Assembly: GCA_021806745.1 (NCBI GenBank)
Contig: JAJZQS010000009.1
Span: forward strand, 1-44,492
Origin: a bacterium
GTDB lineage: Bacteria > Elusimicrobiota > Elusimicrobia > UBA1565 > UBA9628
Direction: 5' to 3'
Length of the DNA: 44,492 bases
Part shown: one piece after another, positions 31,423 through 39,629 of the stretch
Numbering within the stretch: the stretch's first letter is position 1
Layout of the letters: each line of letters starts with the position of its first letter
Made by a program: the position numbers and the translations under genes
The notes under the pieces: model-generated
The model's database searches: none
What the model was told of the DNA's origin: nothing
Seen by the model: the letters and a program-made list of their open reading frames with translations, nothing else

Positions 31423-33138
31423 ATGAAATCCCTCCCTCTGCTGGGCCTGCTGTGCACCCTCGCCGCGGCTTCGGCCGCGGCCGACCAGAACGCGGCTTGG
31501 AGCGCCGACTACGCGCGCGGACCCTGGGACGAGATCGGCTTCGCCGACCCGAACGGCAAGCAGGTGCATCTGTGGGTCAACCTTCGAGACGCCGGCAAGA
31601 TGAGTTCCGAGCGTCTGCATTGGTATTCGTTGGAGTCGACGAACTACTGGGCCGGATTCAAGGACCAGGGAGAAGCCCCGCTCTACCGCTTCCAGGAGCC
31701 GCCCAAGAAAATCGGAAACGCCTTGACCTTCGACAGTTCCGCGACGCCCTACCGCCTGGACTTGGTCGGAGGCGGCGCGGCGAAGGTGATCCTCACCGGC
31801 CGAAAGGGCTGGTCGGCCCCGGCCTATGACATCCCGCAGGCCATGGCGCAGGGCGACTACATCGCCGCAAACCCTCCCACCGGCGCGTTCGTGCCGACGC
31901 CCGGGCCGTCGACTTCCGCGACGCTGTCCCTGACGCGGCAGGAGGCCATCCAGCAGCTCGAGGTCGTGGAGGTTTCCAAGCAAGACGTCGCCAACGAGAC
32001 CATCCGCAGGGTGTGCCCTTCCCCGGAATTGCTGACGGTCAGGCGCGCGGACATCCCCCCGCCGTCTTTCGGCGACATCTCGGCCATCCAGCTCTACTGC
32101 GCCAAACTCAGTTCGAAAAACGCGCATTTGACCCCCATTCCCGCCGATGAGTTGCCGCTCACGGCTTTGGGCCGCAGGCCCCTCCCCGATCAGTACCAAC
32201 TCGATCGCGGCCGACAGAACAATACGGTCACCTTCCGGCCGCTGGTCGCGTCCGATTTTTCGCCGGCGACGCCGCCGAGCCCGCACAAGCCCAAGCCTCA
32301 TCCGCGCCCGGCGCCGACCTCCGGCGGGACCGTCAATCAGTACCTCGGTTTGCCCGACACGATGCAGCCCTACTTGAAGGACAAGTGGCCCGCCTACAAG
32401 GCCCTGCGCGACCGCTACGAAAAGATCATCGCCGCCAACGCCAGCCCGGCCGCGGTGAAAGCCGCCCACGAAAAACTGGACCAAGCCAACGCCGAAGCCC
32501 TGCAGGATGTCCGAATTCAGCAGAAGACCCTGACGGCCGGCCAAGTCGCGGGCATACACGGCGCTCTGTCCCGCGGCTGGGCCAAGTTCTGGAATCAGTT
32601 GTGCCTGCCCTACGAGGAGCAAAGCACCGGAATCAGCCCCGCGTCCTCCACGCCCGGCGGGGGCGAAATCGACAACGGCCAGGGCGCTCTTCGCGGCGCC
32701 CAACACACCGCCGCTTCGGCCGGGGCGGCGGCACGGTCGGCTGCGTCCGTACCGTCGTTTCAAGCCGATCGCAACACTCAACTCGGCGTGGCCTGCATCC
32801 CCGGCGCGGCGCAGCCCAAGCCTCAACCCGCACCGAGTGGCACAAGCAGCAATGTGCCGGCACCAAACACTGGGAACACGCAAACGAATGGAACGGGGCA
32901 AGACGGCAGTTCTGGCGATCTCGTAGTCCAGGGTTCACCCTCAGGAAATCCCGGGACCTCCAGTTCCAAGGGCCCCGCCGCCCACGACCCGAACTTTCAA
33001 TCTCATGTAATTGCAGGCATCGGCGGCGCGATGATTGGATTGCTGTTCGGGACTTTATTCGGGCCTGCCGGCGTGCTGGTAGGCGGAGCGCTTGGATTTG
33101 GCGTCGGCTTCGGCATCGACAAACACTTTAACGGCTAA
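31423..33138 (+). CDS. Secreted protein with C-terminal glycine-zipper segment (unknown)
   Basis: 571 residues. A signal peptide (MKSLPLLGLLCTLAAASAAA) is followed by an unrecognised N-terminal domain with ARGPWDEIGFADPNGKQVHL and SERLHWYSLESTNYW. A Pro-rich linker lies near 290-305, a helical region at ~315-400 (YKALRDRYEKIIAANASPAA), and a Ser/Thr/Asn/Pro-rich stretch at ~430-525. The end is a hydrophobic Gly-zipper (IGGAMIGLLFGTLFGPAGVL, continuing to GFGVGFGIDKH) like those inserting into outer or inner membranes. GC content drops in the last ~300 bases, which may mark a separately acquired tail. AGAGGA precedes ATG 31423. The stop overlaps the convergent lspA stop. No function can be assigned. 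Confidence 0.75.
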   Translation: MKSLPLLGLLCTLAAASAAADQNAAWSADYARGPWDEIGFADPNGKQVHLWVNLRDAGKMSSERLHWYSLESTNYWAGFKDQGEAPLYRFQEPPKKIGNALTFDSSATPYRLDLVGGGAAKVILTGRKGWSAPAYDIPQAMAQGDYIAANPPTGAFVPTPGPSTSATLSLTRQEAIQQLEVVEVSKQDVANETIRRVCPSPELLTVRRADIPPPSFGDISAIQLYCAKLSSKNAHLTPIPADELPLTALGRRPLPDQYQLDRGRQNNTVTFRPLVASDFSPATPPSPHKPKPHPRPAPTSGGTVNQYLGLPDTMQPYLKDKWPAYKALRDRYEKIIAANASPAAVKAAHEKLDQANAEALQDVRIQQKTLTAGQVAGIHGALSRGWAKFWNQLCLPYEEQSTGISPASSTPGGGEIDNGQGALRGAQHTAASAGAAARSAASVPSFQADRNTQLGVACIPGAAQPKPQPAPSGTSSNVPAPNTGNTQTNGTGQDGSSGDLVVQGSPSGNPGTSSSKGPAAHDPNFQSHVIAGIGGAMIGLLFGTLFGPAGVLVGGALGFGVGFGIDKHFNG

Positions 33139-33596
33139 GTCGTGCTTGACTCGGGCACATCCCGTAAGCCCCACGCCAGCAGGAGCGCGCCGACGGTGAT
33201 GCACGAGTCGGCCACGTTGAAGATCGGCCAGTGGTGCAAGTACAAGAAGTCGACCACGAAGCGGTAGACCAGGCGATCGTAGAGGTTGCCCAAAGCTCCC
33301 GACACCACCAGCAGGCCGCCCGCCTGAAGCCAAAAATTGTCCTTGGGCCAGCGGCGCAACTGACGCAGGATGTAGACGGTCAGCGCCGCGGACACGACGA
33401 TGAAAAACGCGTTGGCCGCGCGGCCGAATCCCCCTCCCAAGCTGAAGGCCGCGCCGACGTTCTCGGCGTAGGACAAATCGAAAAACGGAAGGACGCGCAT
33501 GGGGCCGCGCGCGCTCAGCACCCGCCGCGCCCAGAGCTTGGTCGCGCGGTCGAGCGCGAACAGCCCTAGGACAACTGCCGCGCGCAGCGCCCGCAT
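33135..33596 (-). CDS. lspA: Lipoprotein signal peptidase LspA
   Basis: 153 residues from ATG 33596; cleaves prolipoprotein signal peptides. Four hydrophobic segments and the conserved blocks are present: DRATKLWA, NVGAAFSL, the SGALGNLYDRL block and VDFLYLHHWPIFNVADS with the two catalytic Asp residues. A GTG 20 codons upstream is possible, but the ATG at 33596 has GGAG before it and gives the usual length. It overlaps the end of ileS by 31 nt; ileS-lspA adjacency is common in bacteria. The lipoproteins encoded at 22454 and 29086 are likely clients. Confidence 0.95.
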   Translation of the reverse strand: MRALRAAVVLGLFALDRATKLWARRVLSARGPMRVLPFFDLSYAENVGAAFSLGGGFGRAANAFFIVVSAALTVYILRQLRRWPKDNFWLQAGGLLVVSGALGNLYDRLVYRFVVDFLYLHHWPIFNVADSCITVGALLLAWGLRDVPESSTT

Positions 33597-36322
33597 AGCT
33601 CCGGCAAAGACGGATCGGCGCCGATATCCGTCTGCCAGCGCCAGCAGCGCGGGCACTTGACGCCGGCGGCGGCCGACACCGAGGCGGTGATCGCGCCCCC
33701 ATCGGCTTCCAGGGCGGCCTCGGAAACGATCAGCAGTTCGGGCAGGTTCATGCCTTCAAGCGCCTTCAGCTTCTCGGCTGGGCCGCGAACGACGACCTTG
33801 GCCTGCAGGGAAGAGCCGATCGTCTTGAGCGCCCGCGCCTCCTCCAGCGCCTTCTGCGCGACGGCGCGCGCCGCCAAGGCTTCGCCCCAGCGCGCGGCAA
33901 GCACCGCGTCGCTCCAGCGCGCGTCGGCCGCCGGCAAATCCCAGACAAACACGCTCTCGGCCGGACGCGCGGACCAGAAGCTCCAGGCCTCGTCGGCGGT
34001 GAACGGCAACAGCGGAGCCAGCAGCGCGCAAAGCCGCGAGAGCGCCTCGGCCATCACGGTCTGCGCCGCTCGACGCTGCGGCGCATCCTCGCGAAAGGTG
34101 TACATGCGGTCCTTGGTCACGTCCAAGTAGAACGCGGAGAGATCGAACGCGCAGAAGTCCACCAGGCGCCGCGCCGCGTCGCGGTAGCGATAGTCCCGGT
34201 AGTCCGCGAGCGCGCGCTCCTGGAGCTCGGCCAAGCGGTGAAGCAGGTAGCGCTCCATCTCGGGCAGCGACTCGAAGGCGACCGCGTCTTTCGGCGCGAA
34301 GTCGGACAAGTTGCCCAGCAGGAAGCGCAGCGTGTTGCGCACGCGGCGGTAGGAGTCGGCCGGGCCCTCCAGCAGCTTGTCGGAAATGCGCGTGTCCTGG
34401 TGCACGTCGGCCAGGGCCACCCACAAGCGCAAGACGTCCGCGCCCCATTTCTCGACGATCTTCTGCGGCGAGACCACGTTGCCCGCGGATTTGTGCATCG
34501 CGCGGCCCTTTTCATCGAGCACGAAGCCGTGCGTCAGCACCGCCTTGAACGGCGCGCGCCCGCGCAGCGCCGTCGACATGACCAGCGAGCTCTGAAACCA
34601 CCCGCGGTGCTGGTCGGAACCCTCCAGATACAGGTCGGCCACCCGCTCGCCGTCGAGCACGGCAAGCCAAGACACGCCGGAGTCCAGCCACACGTCGAGG
34701 ATGTCGGTCTCGCGGCGGAAGCCCTCGGCCAGCGCCGGGTGTTCGGGCAAAAACGGCCAATCGGCGCGCGTCAGGGTCCGCCCCCAATTTTCGAACCAGA
34801 AGTCGACGCCCTCGGCCGTCGCCTTCTTCTCGATCGCCTCGAACACCGCGTCGTCGAGCACCGGCTCTCCGGTTTTCAACGAGTAGAGCACCGGCACGGG
34901 CGCGCCCCAAACGCGCTGGCGCGACAGGCACCAGTCGGGACGGTTCTGCACCATCGCCGCGATGCGGTTGCGGCTGTCGGGCGGCACCCAGCGCGTCTGG
35001 TCGATCTGCGCCAGGAGATTGTCGCGCAAGTCGTCGTCCAAGCGCAGGAACCACTGCTCCGTGGTCCGGAAGATCACGGGGTTCTTGCAGCGCCAGCAGT
35101 GCGGGTAGGAGTGCGTGATGTCCTTCTTCGCCAGCAACAGGCCGCGCTCGGCGAGATCGGCGGCGATCTCGGGATTGCCTTCCCTGAAGATGTGCTTGCC
35201 CTTCCAGCGCGGAGCCTTTTCGGTGAACAGCCCTGCGCCGTCGACGGGGTTGAGCGTCTCAAGCCCGCAGCGCCGGCCGGTGTGGAAGTCGTCCTCGCCG
35301 TGGCCGGGAGCCGTGTGCACGACGCCGGTGCCGTCTTCGGCCGTCACGTAATCGGCGAGCACCGACACGCCGGTCTCCCCGGTCTTGGTCGGATACGGAA
35401 ACTCATAGCGCACGGCGAGCGCGACGATCTTCTCGCCGGGCCACGCGTTCAATATCCTGGCGTCGGCCGCGCCGATCTCCTTCATCACCGCGTCAAGCCG
35501 CGCGCGCGAAACGATGAGCCGGCGCCTGCGGCCGCCGACGGCCGCCTCGACTTCGACGTATTCAAGCGACGGGTGAAACGCCGCCGCGCGATTGGCCGGC
35601 AAGGTCCAAGGAGTGGTCGTCCAGACCAATATCTCGGCGCCCTTGAGCTCGCCCTCGACGACGGGCAGCGCGACGAAAACGGAAGGCGAGACCTTGTCCT
35701 TGTACTCGACTTCGGCTTCCGCCAGCGCCGTCTCGCAGGACGGACACCACAGCACGGGTTTGAGGCCGCGGTAGACGCGGCCTCGCTTGACCAGGCCGCG
35801 GAACGCGGCCAGGATCGCGGCCTCGTAGCGCTTGGACATCGTCGTGTAGGGCGCGTCCCAATCGCCGAACACGCCCAGGCGCTGGAAATCAGCCCGCTGC
35901 TTGGCGATGAAGCCCCGCGCGAAATCGGCCGCGGCGCGGCGGAACTTCGGGACATCGGTCACGCCGCGCTTGCTCATCTTGAGCTCCTTGAGCAGCGCGG
36001 TCTCGATGGGCAGGCCGTGGCAATCCCAACCCGGAACGTAGGGCGTCGCGCAACCGAGCAGGGCGCGCGCCTTGACGGTGACGTCCTTGAGGATCTTGTT
36101 TTGCGCGTGGCCGATGTGGATGTCGCCGTTGGCGTAGGGCGGACCGTCGTGGAGGACGAACGGCGGGCGGCCCGCCTGCCGGGAGCGAATCTTCGACCAC
36201 AGCCCCCCGGCGGCCCACGCCGCGAGCGTCTGCGGCTCGCGGCGGGCCAAGTCGCCCTTCATCGGGAAATCGGTCTTGGGCAGGCGAACGGTCGCCGACC
36301 AATCGGTGCGCGTCTCGGCCAT
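33566..36322 (-). CDS. ileS: Isoleucyl-tRNA synthetase
   Basis: 918 residues, charges tRNA-Ile. The class I signature PPYANGDIHIGHAQNKILKD holds HIGH at 69-72. The editing domain (WTTTPWTLPANRA) and the KMSKS loop, here GRAMHKSAGN (Lys kept), are present. The C-terminal zinc ribbon CPRCWRW...LCGRCARQ marks the bacterial-type enzyme. ATG 36322 gives the family's usual N-terminus; the in-frame upstream extension runs into the divergent gene and is rejected. TAGGAT lies five bases before the ATG and there is no Shine-Dalgarno, so the message is probably leaderless. Downstream lspA overlaps it. Confidence 0.98.
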   Translation of the reverse strand: MAETRTDWSATVRLPKTDFPMKGDLARREPQTLAAWAAGGLWSKIRSRQAGRPPFVLHDGPPYANGDIHIGHAQNKILKDVTVKARALLGCATPYVPGWDCHGLPIETALLKELKMSKRGVTDVPKFRRAAADFARGFIAKQRADFQRLGVFGDWDAPYTTMSKRYEAAILAAFRGLVKRGRVYRGLKPVLWCPSCETALAEAEVEYKDKVSPSVFVALPVVEGELKGAEILVWTTTPWTLPANRAAAFHPSLEYVEVEAAVGGRRRRLIVSRARLDAVMKEIGAADARILNAWPGEKIVALAVRYEFPYPTKTGETGVSVLADYVTAEDGTGVVHTAPGHGEDDFHTGRRCGLETLNPVDGAGLFTEKAPRWKGKHIFREGNPEIAADLAERGLLLAKKDITHSYPHCWRCKNPVIFRTTEQWFLRLDDDLRDNLLAQIDQTRWVPPDSRNRIAAMVQNRPDWCLSRQRVWGAPVPVLYSLKTGEPVLDDAVFEAIEKKATAEGVDFWFENWGRTLTRADWPFLPEHPALAEGFRRETDILDVWLDSGVSWLAVLDGERVADLYLEGSDQHRGWFQSSLVMSTALRGRAPFKAVLTHGFVLDEKGRAMHKSAGNVVSPQKIVEKWGADVLRLWVALADVHQDTRISDKLLEGPADSYRRVRNTLRFLLGNLSDFAPKDAVAFESLPEMERYLLHRLAELQERALADYRDYRYRDAARRLVDFCAFDLSAFYLDVTKDRMYTFREDAPQRRAAQTVMAEALSRLCALLAPLLPFTADEAWSFWSARPAESVFVWDLPAADARWSDAVLAARWGEALAARAVAQKALEEARALKTIGSSLQAKVVVRGPAEKLKALEGMNLPELLIVSEAALEADGGAITASVSAAAGVKCPRCWRWQTDIGADPSLPELCGRCARQLS

Positions 36323-36356
36323 GCCGCATCCTATCAATTTTGGTACGATGCCGCCC
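36323..36356. promoter_or_regulatory. 34-bp divergent promoter with two back-to-back -10 elements
   Basis: The whole space between ileS and the small membrane protein gene. Minus strand: TGA-TAGGAT (36333-36328), five bases before the ileS ATG. Plus strand: TGG-TACGAT (36344-36349), seven bases before ATG 36357. Both match extended -10 promoters without a visible -35. The core repeats the sequence at 29920-29940 with few changes. Confidence 0.55.
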
Positions 36357-36590
36357 ATGACCACCTTCATCGCCGTTTGCCTGGCCCTCGTCGTTCTGGA
36401 GCTCGCGGTCATGATCGCGGTGTTCGTCGTCGCGATGCTGAAACTGCGCGACGCCGCGCGCGCGGTCGAAGTCGCGGCCTACCGCGTGGACCAGGAGGTT
36501 TGCGAGTTCGGGCGAGGCCTGCGCTCCGGCTGGGGACAAGCGCTGAAGACCGCGCTCAGCGCCGGCTGGGCCTTCCTGCGCCGCGACTGA
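36357..36590 (+). CDS. Small single-pass membrane protein (DUF948-like in outline)
   Basis: 77 residues: an N-terminal membrane helix (residues ~4-27) followed by an amphipathic helix (AARAVEVAAYRVDQEVCEFG) and a basic end. The shape resembles DUF948-type small membrane proteins, but the match is only in pattern. The first ATG nine bases upstream overlaps the -10 element and is rejected in favour of ATG 36357. One base separates its stop from the next gene's ATG, so it forms an operon with the cyclic-nucleotide-binding-domain protein and the permease. Confidence 0.65.
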   Translation: MTTFIAVCLALVVLELAVMIAVFVVAMLKLRDAARAVEVAAYRVDQEVCEFGRGLRSGWGQALKTALSAGWAFLRRD

Positions 36591-36591
36591 C

Positions 36592-37080
36592 ATGAGTCCG
36601 CTACGCCTGCTCAAGCGCCTTTTCGCAGACCCCGCGCTGTCTCGCAGGCGTCAGTTCCTGCGCTCGCTGGAGCTCTTCGAGGGCCTGTCGAGCACGGAGC
36701 TCGGCGAGCTCGCGCAGATCCTGCACGCGCGGACCTACAAGCCGGGCGAGGTGGTCTTCGCCGAGGGCGACGTCGGGCGGGCTCTGTTCATCCTGGAATC
36801 CGGCTCGGTCGCGCTGACGCGCCGCGGCGCGGGCGGCGCAGAGGAGCCTCTCCACACGGTCCAGCCCGGGGAATTTTTCGGCGAAATGGCCCTGCTGGAG
36901 TCTCAGCCGCGCACGGCCACCGCGACCGCCGCCGAGACTTCCCGACTGCACCTGCTCTACCGGGCCAAGCTCGAGACGCTCCTTCAGTCCCACCCCCGCG
37001 TCGGCGTCGCGGTCATGGGCCACCTCGCCCGCCTGCTTTCGGCGCGACTGCGCCGCGCCAACGCGGCGGCGCCGAAATGA
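36592..37080 (+). CDS. Cyclic nucleotide-binding (cNMP/CRP-type) domain protein
   Basis: 162 residues. A CRP-type beta-barrel spans ~20-140: FEGLSSTELGELAQILHART, KPGEVVFAEGDVGRALFILE, and the phosphate-binding cassette PGEFFGEMALLESQPRTATA with its Gly, Glu and Arg residues. There is no helix-turn-helix after the barrel, so it is not a transcription factor; it probably senses cAMP, cGMP or another ligand and acts on a partner. ATGA overlap with the following AI-2E-type permease makes that permease the obvious candidate partner. Codon use matches the chromosome. Confidence 0.92.
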   Translation: MSPLRLLKRLFADPALSRRRQFLRSLELFEGLSSTELGELAQILHARTYKPGEVVFAEGDVGRALFILESGSVALTRRGAGGAEEPLHTVQPGEFFGEMALLESQPRTATATAAETSRLHLLYRAKLETLLQSHPRVGVAVMGHLARLLSARLRRANAAAPK

Positions 37081-38156
37081 CGCCGCGCCGAAAAGTCCCC
37101 GCGGCGGCCGTGCTGGTGCCGGCCGCCGTCCTGGGTCTGGCGGCCTATCGCGCGCGCGCGGCGCTCACGCCTTTTCTTCTCGCGGCGGCGTTCGCCTACA
37201 TCCTGGATCCCGTCGCGGTTTTTTTCGAAGCCAAGGGCCTGCGCCGCCTGCCCGTGATCGCGGCCGGCTACGCGCTGTCGCTGGCGCTGACCGCGGCGCT
37301 GTATTTCGCGCTCAAACCCCTGGCCGTCGAACAAGGGCGCCATCTCATCGACCGCGCTCCGGCCTACGCGCGCGCTCTGCAGACCTACGCCGGCGCCGCG
37401 GAGGGCACCCTCGTGCGGCGCCTGCCGCTTCCCGCGCGCGTGTCGCGGAAATTTCTCGACGACGCCGTCTCCGCCGCGCTGGCCCGGCTCCAGAACGCGC
37501 CGGCCCTTCTCTTGGGCGCGGTGCCGCTGCTGGCGCACGCGGTGCTGGTTCCGTTCATCGGTTTTTTCTTCTTGAAAGACGCTCCGAAGGCGTTCGACTC
37601 CGCGATCCAGGCCCTGCCCAGCCGCTACGTGGAACAGGCCATCCACCTCGCCTCGGAGATCGACCGCGCGCTGGGCAACTATCTGCGCGGCCTCATCGTC
37701 GTCGCCGTCGCCATCGGCACGGCAACCTTTCTGGGCCTGACCCTTCTCGGCGTCGACAACGCGCTGGCGATCTCGGCGCTGTGCGCGGTCACCTCGGTGG
37801 TGCCCTACATGGGCGTCGTCGCCGGAATCATCGTCGGCGGAGCGATGGCGCTGATGCAGTTCGGAACTTTCGCGGCGGTCGCGAAAGTTCTGCTCTTGTT
37901 TCTGGGCATCCGCCTGGCCGACGAGATTCTTCTCCAGCCCGTGGTCGCGCGCCACTCGGTGCACCTGCATCCGATGGTCAACCTGCTGGCTCTGATCGTC
38001 GGCGGGGAGACCTTCGGTTTTCTCGGCCTCGTCTTCGCCGTGCCCGTGGCCTGCGTGCTCAAGGCCTTGCTCGCGGTGGGCTGGTCGTGGTACGCCAGCG
38101 AAAGCGGCCTGAAATCCGGGGCGGCTGGAGCCTGCGAGGCCGTTCCCTACACTTGA
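37077..38156 (+). CDS. AI-2E family transporter (UPF0118/PerM)
   Basis: A 359-residue polytopic membrane protein with about seven helices. The family core is evident in VPFIGFFFLKDAPKAFD, ASEIDRALGNYLRGLIVVAV and CAVTSVVPYMGVVAGIIVGG, with the ending HLHPMVNLLALIVGGETFGF and AVPVACVLKALL. Members export or exchange small molecules or ions (autoinducer-2, Na+/H+ and others have been reported), so the substrate is not predictable. The start overlaps the previous stop (ATGA), suggesting co-regulation with the cNMP-domain protein. Convergent with the MBOAT gene, 12 nt away, with no terminator visible. Confidence 0.92.
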   Translation: MTPRRKVPAAAVLVPAAVLGLAAYRARAALTPFLLAAAFAYILDPVAVFFEAKGLRRLPVIAAGYALSLALTAALYFALKPLAVEQGRHLIDRAPAYARALQTYAGAAEGTLVRRLPLPARVSRKFLDDAVSAALARLQNAPALLLGAVPLLAHAVLVPFIGFFFLKDAPKAFDSAIQALPSRYVEQAIHLASEIDRALGNYLRGLIVVAVAIGTATFLGLTLLGVDNALAISALCAVTSVVPYMGVVAGIIVGGAMALMQFGTFAAVAKVLLLFLGIRLADEILLQPVVARHSVHLHPMVNLLALIVGGETFGFLGLVFAVPVACVLKALLAVGWSWYASESGLKSGAAGACEAVPYT

Positions 38157-38168
38157 ACCCTCTCCGCG

Positions 38169-39629
38169 TCAAAATCTGAAATAGACGAACGCCGTCGCCT
38201 CGCCCTGGCGAAAAAGGATCGCCGCCAGCCCCGCGAAGGCGACGGCCGCGCCGGCCAGCGCTCCGACGGCCGCGGCCGCCGCAGGCCTGCGCGAAAGAAG
38301 ACCCGCCGCCGCGCGCGACAGCGCCTGCCCGTCGACGATGCCGAACGGCCGCCATCGGCGATCCTGGAGACCGCGATAGAACAGAAGCTCCATTCCCATG
38401 GTCAGCGCCGCCGCCGCATAGAAATGCCGCTGAAGAACGCCGACGGAAAAACCCGCGCCGGCCGCTACGCCCAGGGGCCCGCGCGCGAGCGCAAGGGCGT
38501 ATTCGGCGGCGTTCGACAGGCTGGTCGCGCGAAACAGCAGGACTCCCGACACATTCAGAGACAGCGTCAGTGGAAGGAGGACAAGACGCCGAAACGCGTC
38601 CGGAAGCCGCGTCCATGCCCGTGCGAAAGGGCTGCGCTCCAGCGCGTCTTCGCCCACGGCCAAGGCGCGGAAATAAAATCCCCAAAGAAAGAACGTCCAG
38701 CGCCCGCCGTGCCACAATCCCAACAACAACGCGGCGACCATGGGCGCCAGCGCCCAATCGCGCAGCGGCCAGAACACGTAGTCGCGCGCCCATCGGCTCA
38801 GCGTGACGTGCCAGCGCTCCCAGAATTCGCCCGGCGTGCGGCTCAGCCACGGGCTGTAGAAATTTTCCGGCAGGCGGATGCCGAGCATGCGCGCCGCGCC
38901 TCGCCCCATGTCGGTGTAGCCGCTGAAATCCCCCCAGAGCTGGAGAGCGAATCCGACCACGCCCCAGACCAAGGCTTGACGCCCCCACTTTCCCGGACAG
39001 GCGAAAACCATGTCCACGAACGGCGCCACCCGATCGGCGACCAGCATCTTCTTGACCAACCCCCGCGCGAAGAGCGCCGCGCCGAGCGTCCAGTCCTCCG
39101 GCGTGGGGTCGTCCAGCCGCGCGAGTTGGCCCATCAGTTCCTTGGCACGCACGATCGGGCCCGCCAGCATGTGCGCGAACAGCGCGTGAAACAGCAGGTA
39201 ATCCTCGACGCCGACCATCTGCGCCGAGCCGCGCCAATAGTCGACGAGAAATGAAACGCCTTGAAAGGTGAAAAAACTGATGCCCAGCGGCAGCGGCAGC
39301 AGAATCGCCGCCGCAAGGCGCCTCGCCGCGAACGTCGAGGCCATCGCCGCGCCGTATTTCCAAAAAACGAGATGGAGCGCCAGCAGCGCCACCGCGCAAG
39401 CGAGAAAAAACCCGCGCCGCGCCGGGAAAGCGCCGGCCAGCCGCGCCGCGGCATACGACAGCGCGACGACGGCGAGAAAAACGGCCACATCAAACAATCC
39501 CGACCAGGCGTAAAACGCCAAGCTCGCGGCCAGAAGCAGCGCCGCCCGCGGGCCCCGGGAGCCCACCAGCCAGTAGACCGGCACCAGCCACGCCAGGAAC
39601 GCGAAAAATTCCAGCGACGCGTAGTTCAC
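38169..39629 (-). CDS. MBOAT O-acyltransferase (AlgI/DltB type) with C-terminal acyl-shuttle motif
   Basis: 486 residues from GTG 39629, with about 11 membrane helices. Conserved blocks: GISFFTFQGVSFLVDYWRG, GDFSGYTDMGRGAARMLGI, ERWHVTLSRWARDYVFWPLR (His274) and LLLGLWHGGRWTFFLWG (catalytic His307). The protein ends in FVYFRF (481-486), matching the FxYFxF-type hexapeptide whose Tyr carries the acyl group outside the membrane in MBOAT envelope acylation systems. It would take an acyl group from the carrier protein encoded at 41029 and pass it via Tyr483 to the SGNH protein. The GTG overlaps the SGNH stop (GTGA), with GGAG five bases upstream. The acyl donor and acceptor are inferred. Confidence 0.93.
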   Translation of the reverse strand: MNYASLEFFAFLAWLVPVYWLVGSRGPRAALLLAASLAFYAWSGLFDVAVFLAVVALSYAAARLAGAFPARRGFFLACAVALLALHLVFWKYGAAMASTFAARRLAAAILLPLPLGISFFTFQGVSFLVDYWRGSAQMVGVEDYLLFHALFAHMLAGPIVRAKELMGQLARLDDPTPEDWTLGAALFARGLVKKMLVADRVAPFVDMVFACPGKWGRQALVWGVVGFALQLWGDFSGYTDMGRGAARMLGIRLPENFYSPWLSRTPGEFWERWHVTLSRWARDYVFWPLRDWALAPMVAALLLGLWHGGRWTFFLWGFYFRALAVGEDALERSPFARAWTRLPDAFRRLVLLPLTLSLNVSGVLLFRATSLSNAAEYALALARGPLGVAAGAGFSVGVLQRHFYAAAALTMGMELLFYRGLQDRRWRPFGIVDGQALSRAAAGLLSRRPAAAAAVGALAGAAVAFAGLAAILFRQGEATAFVYFRF

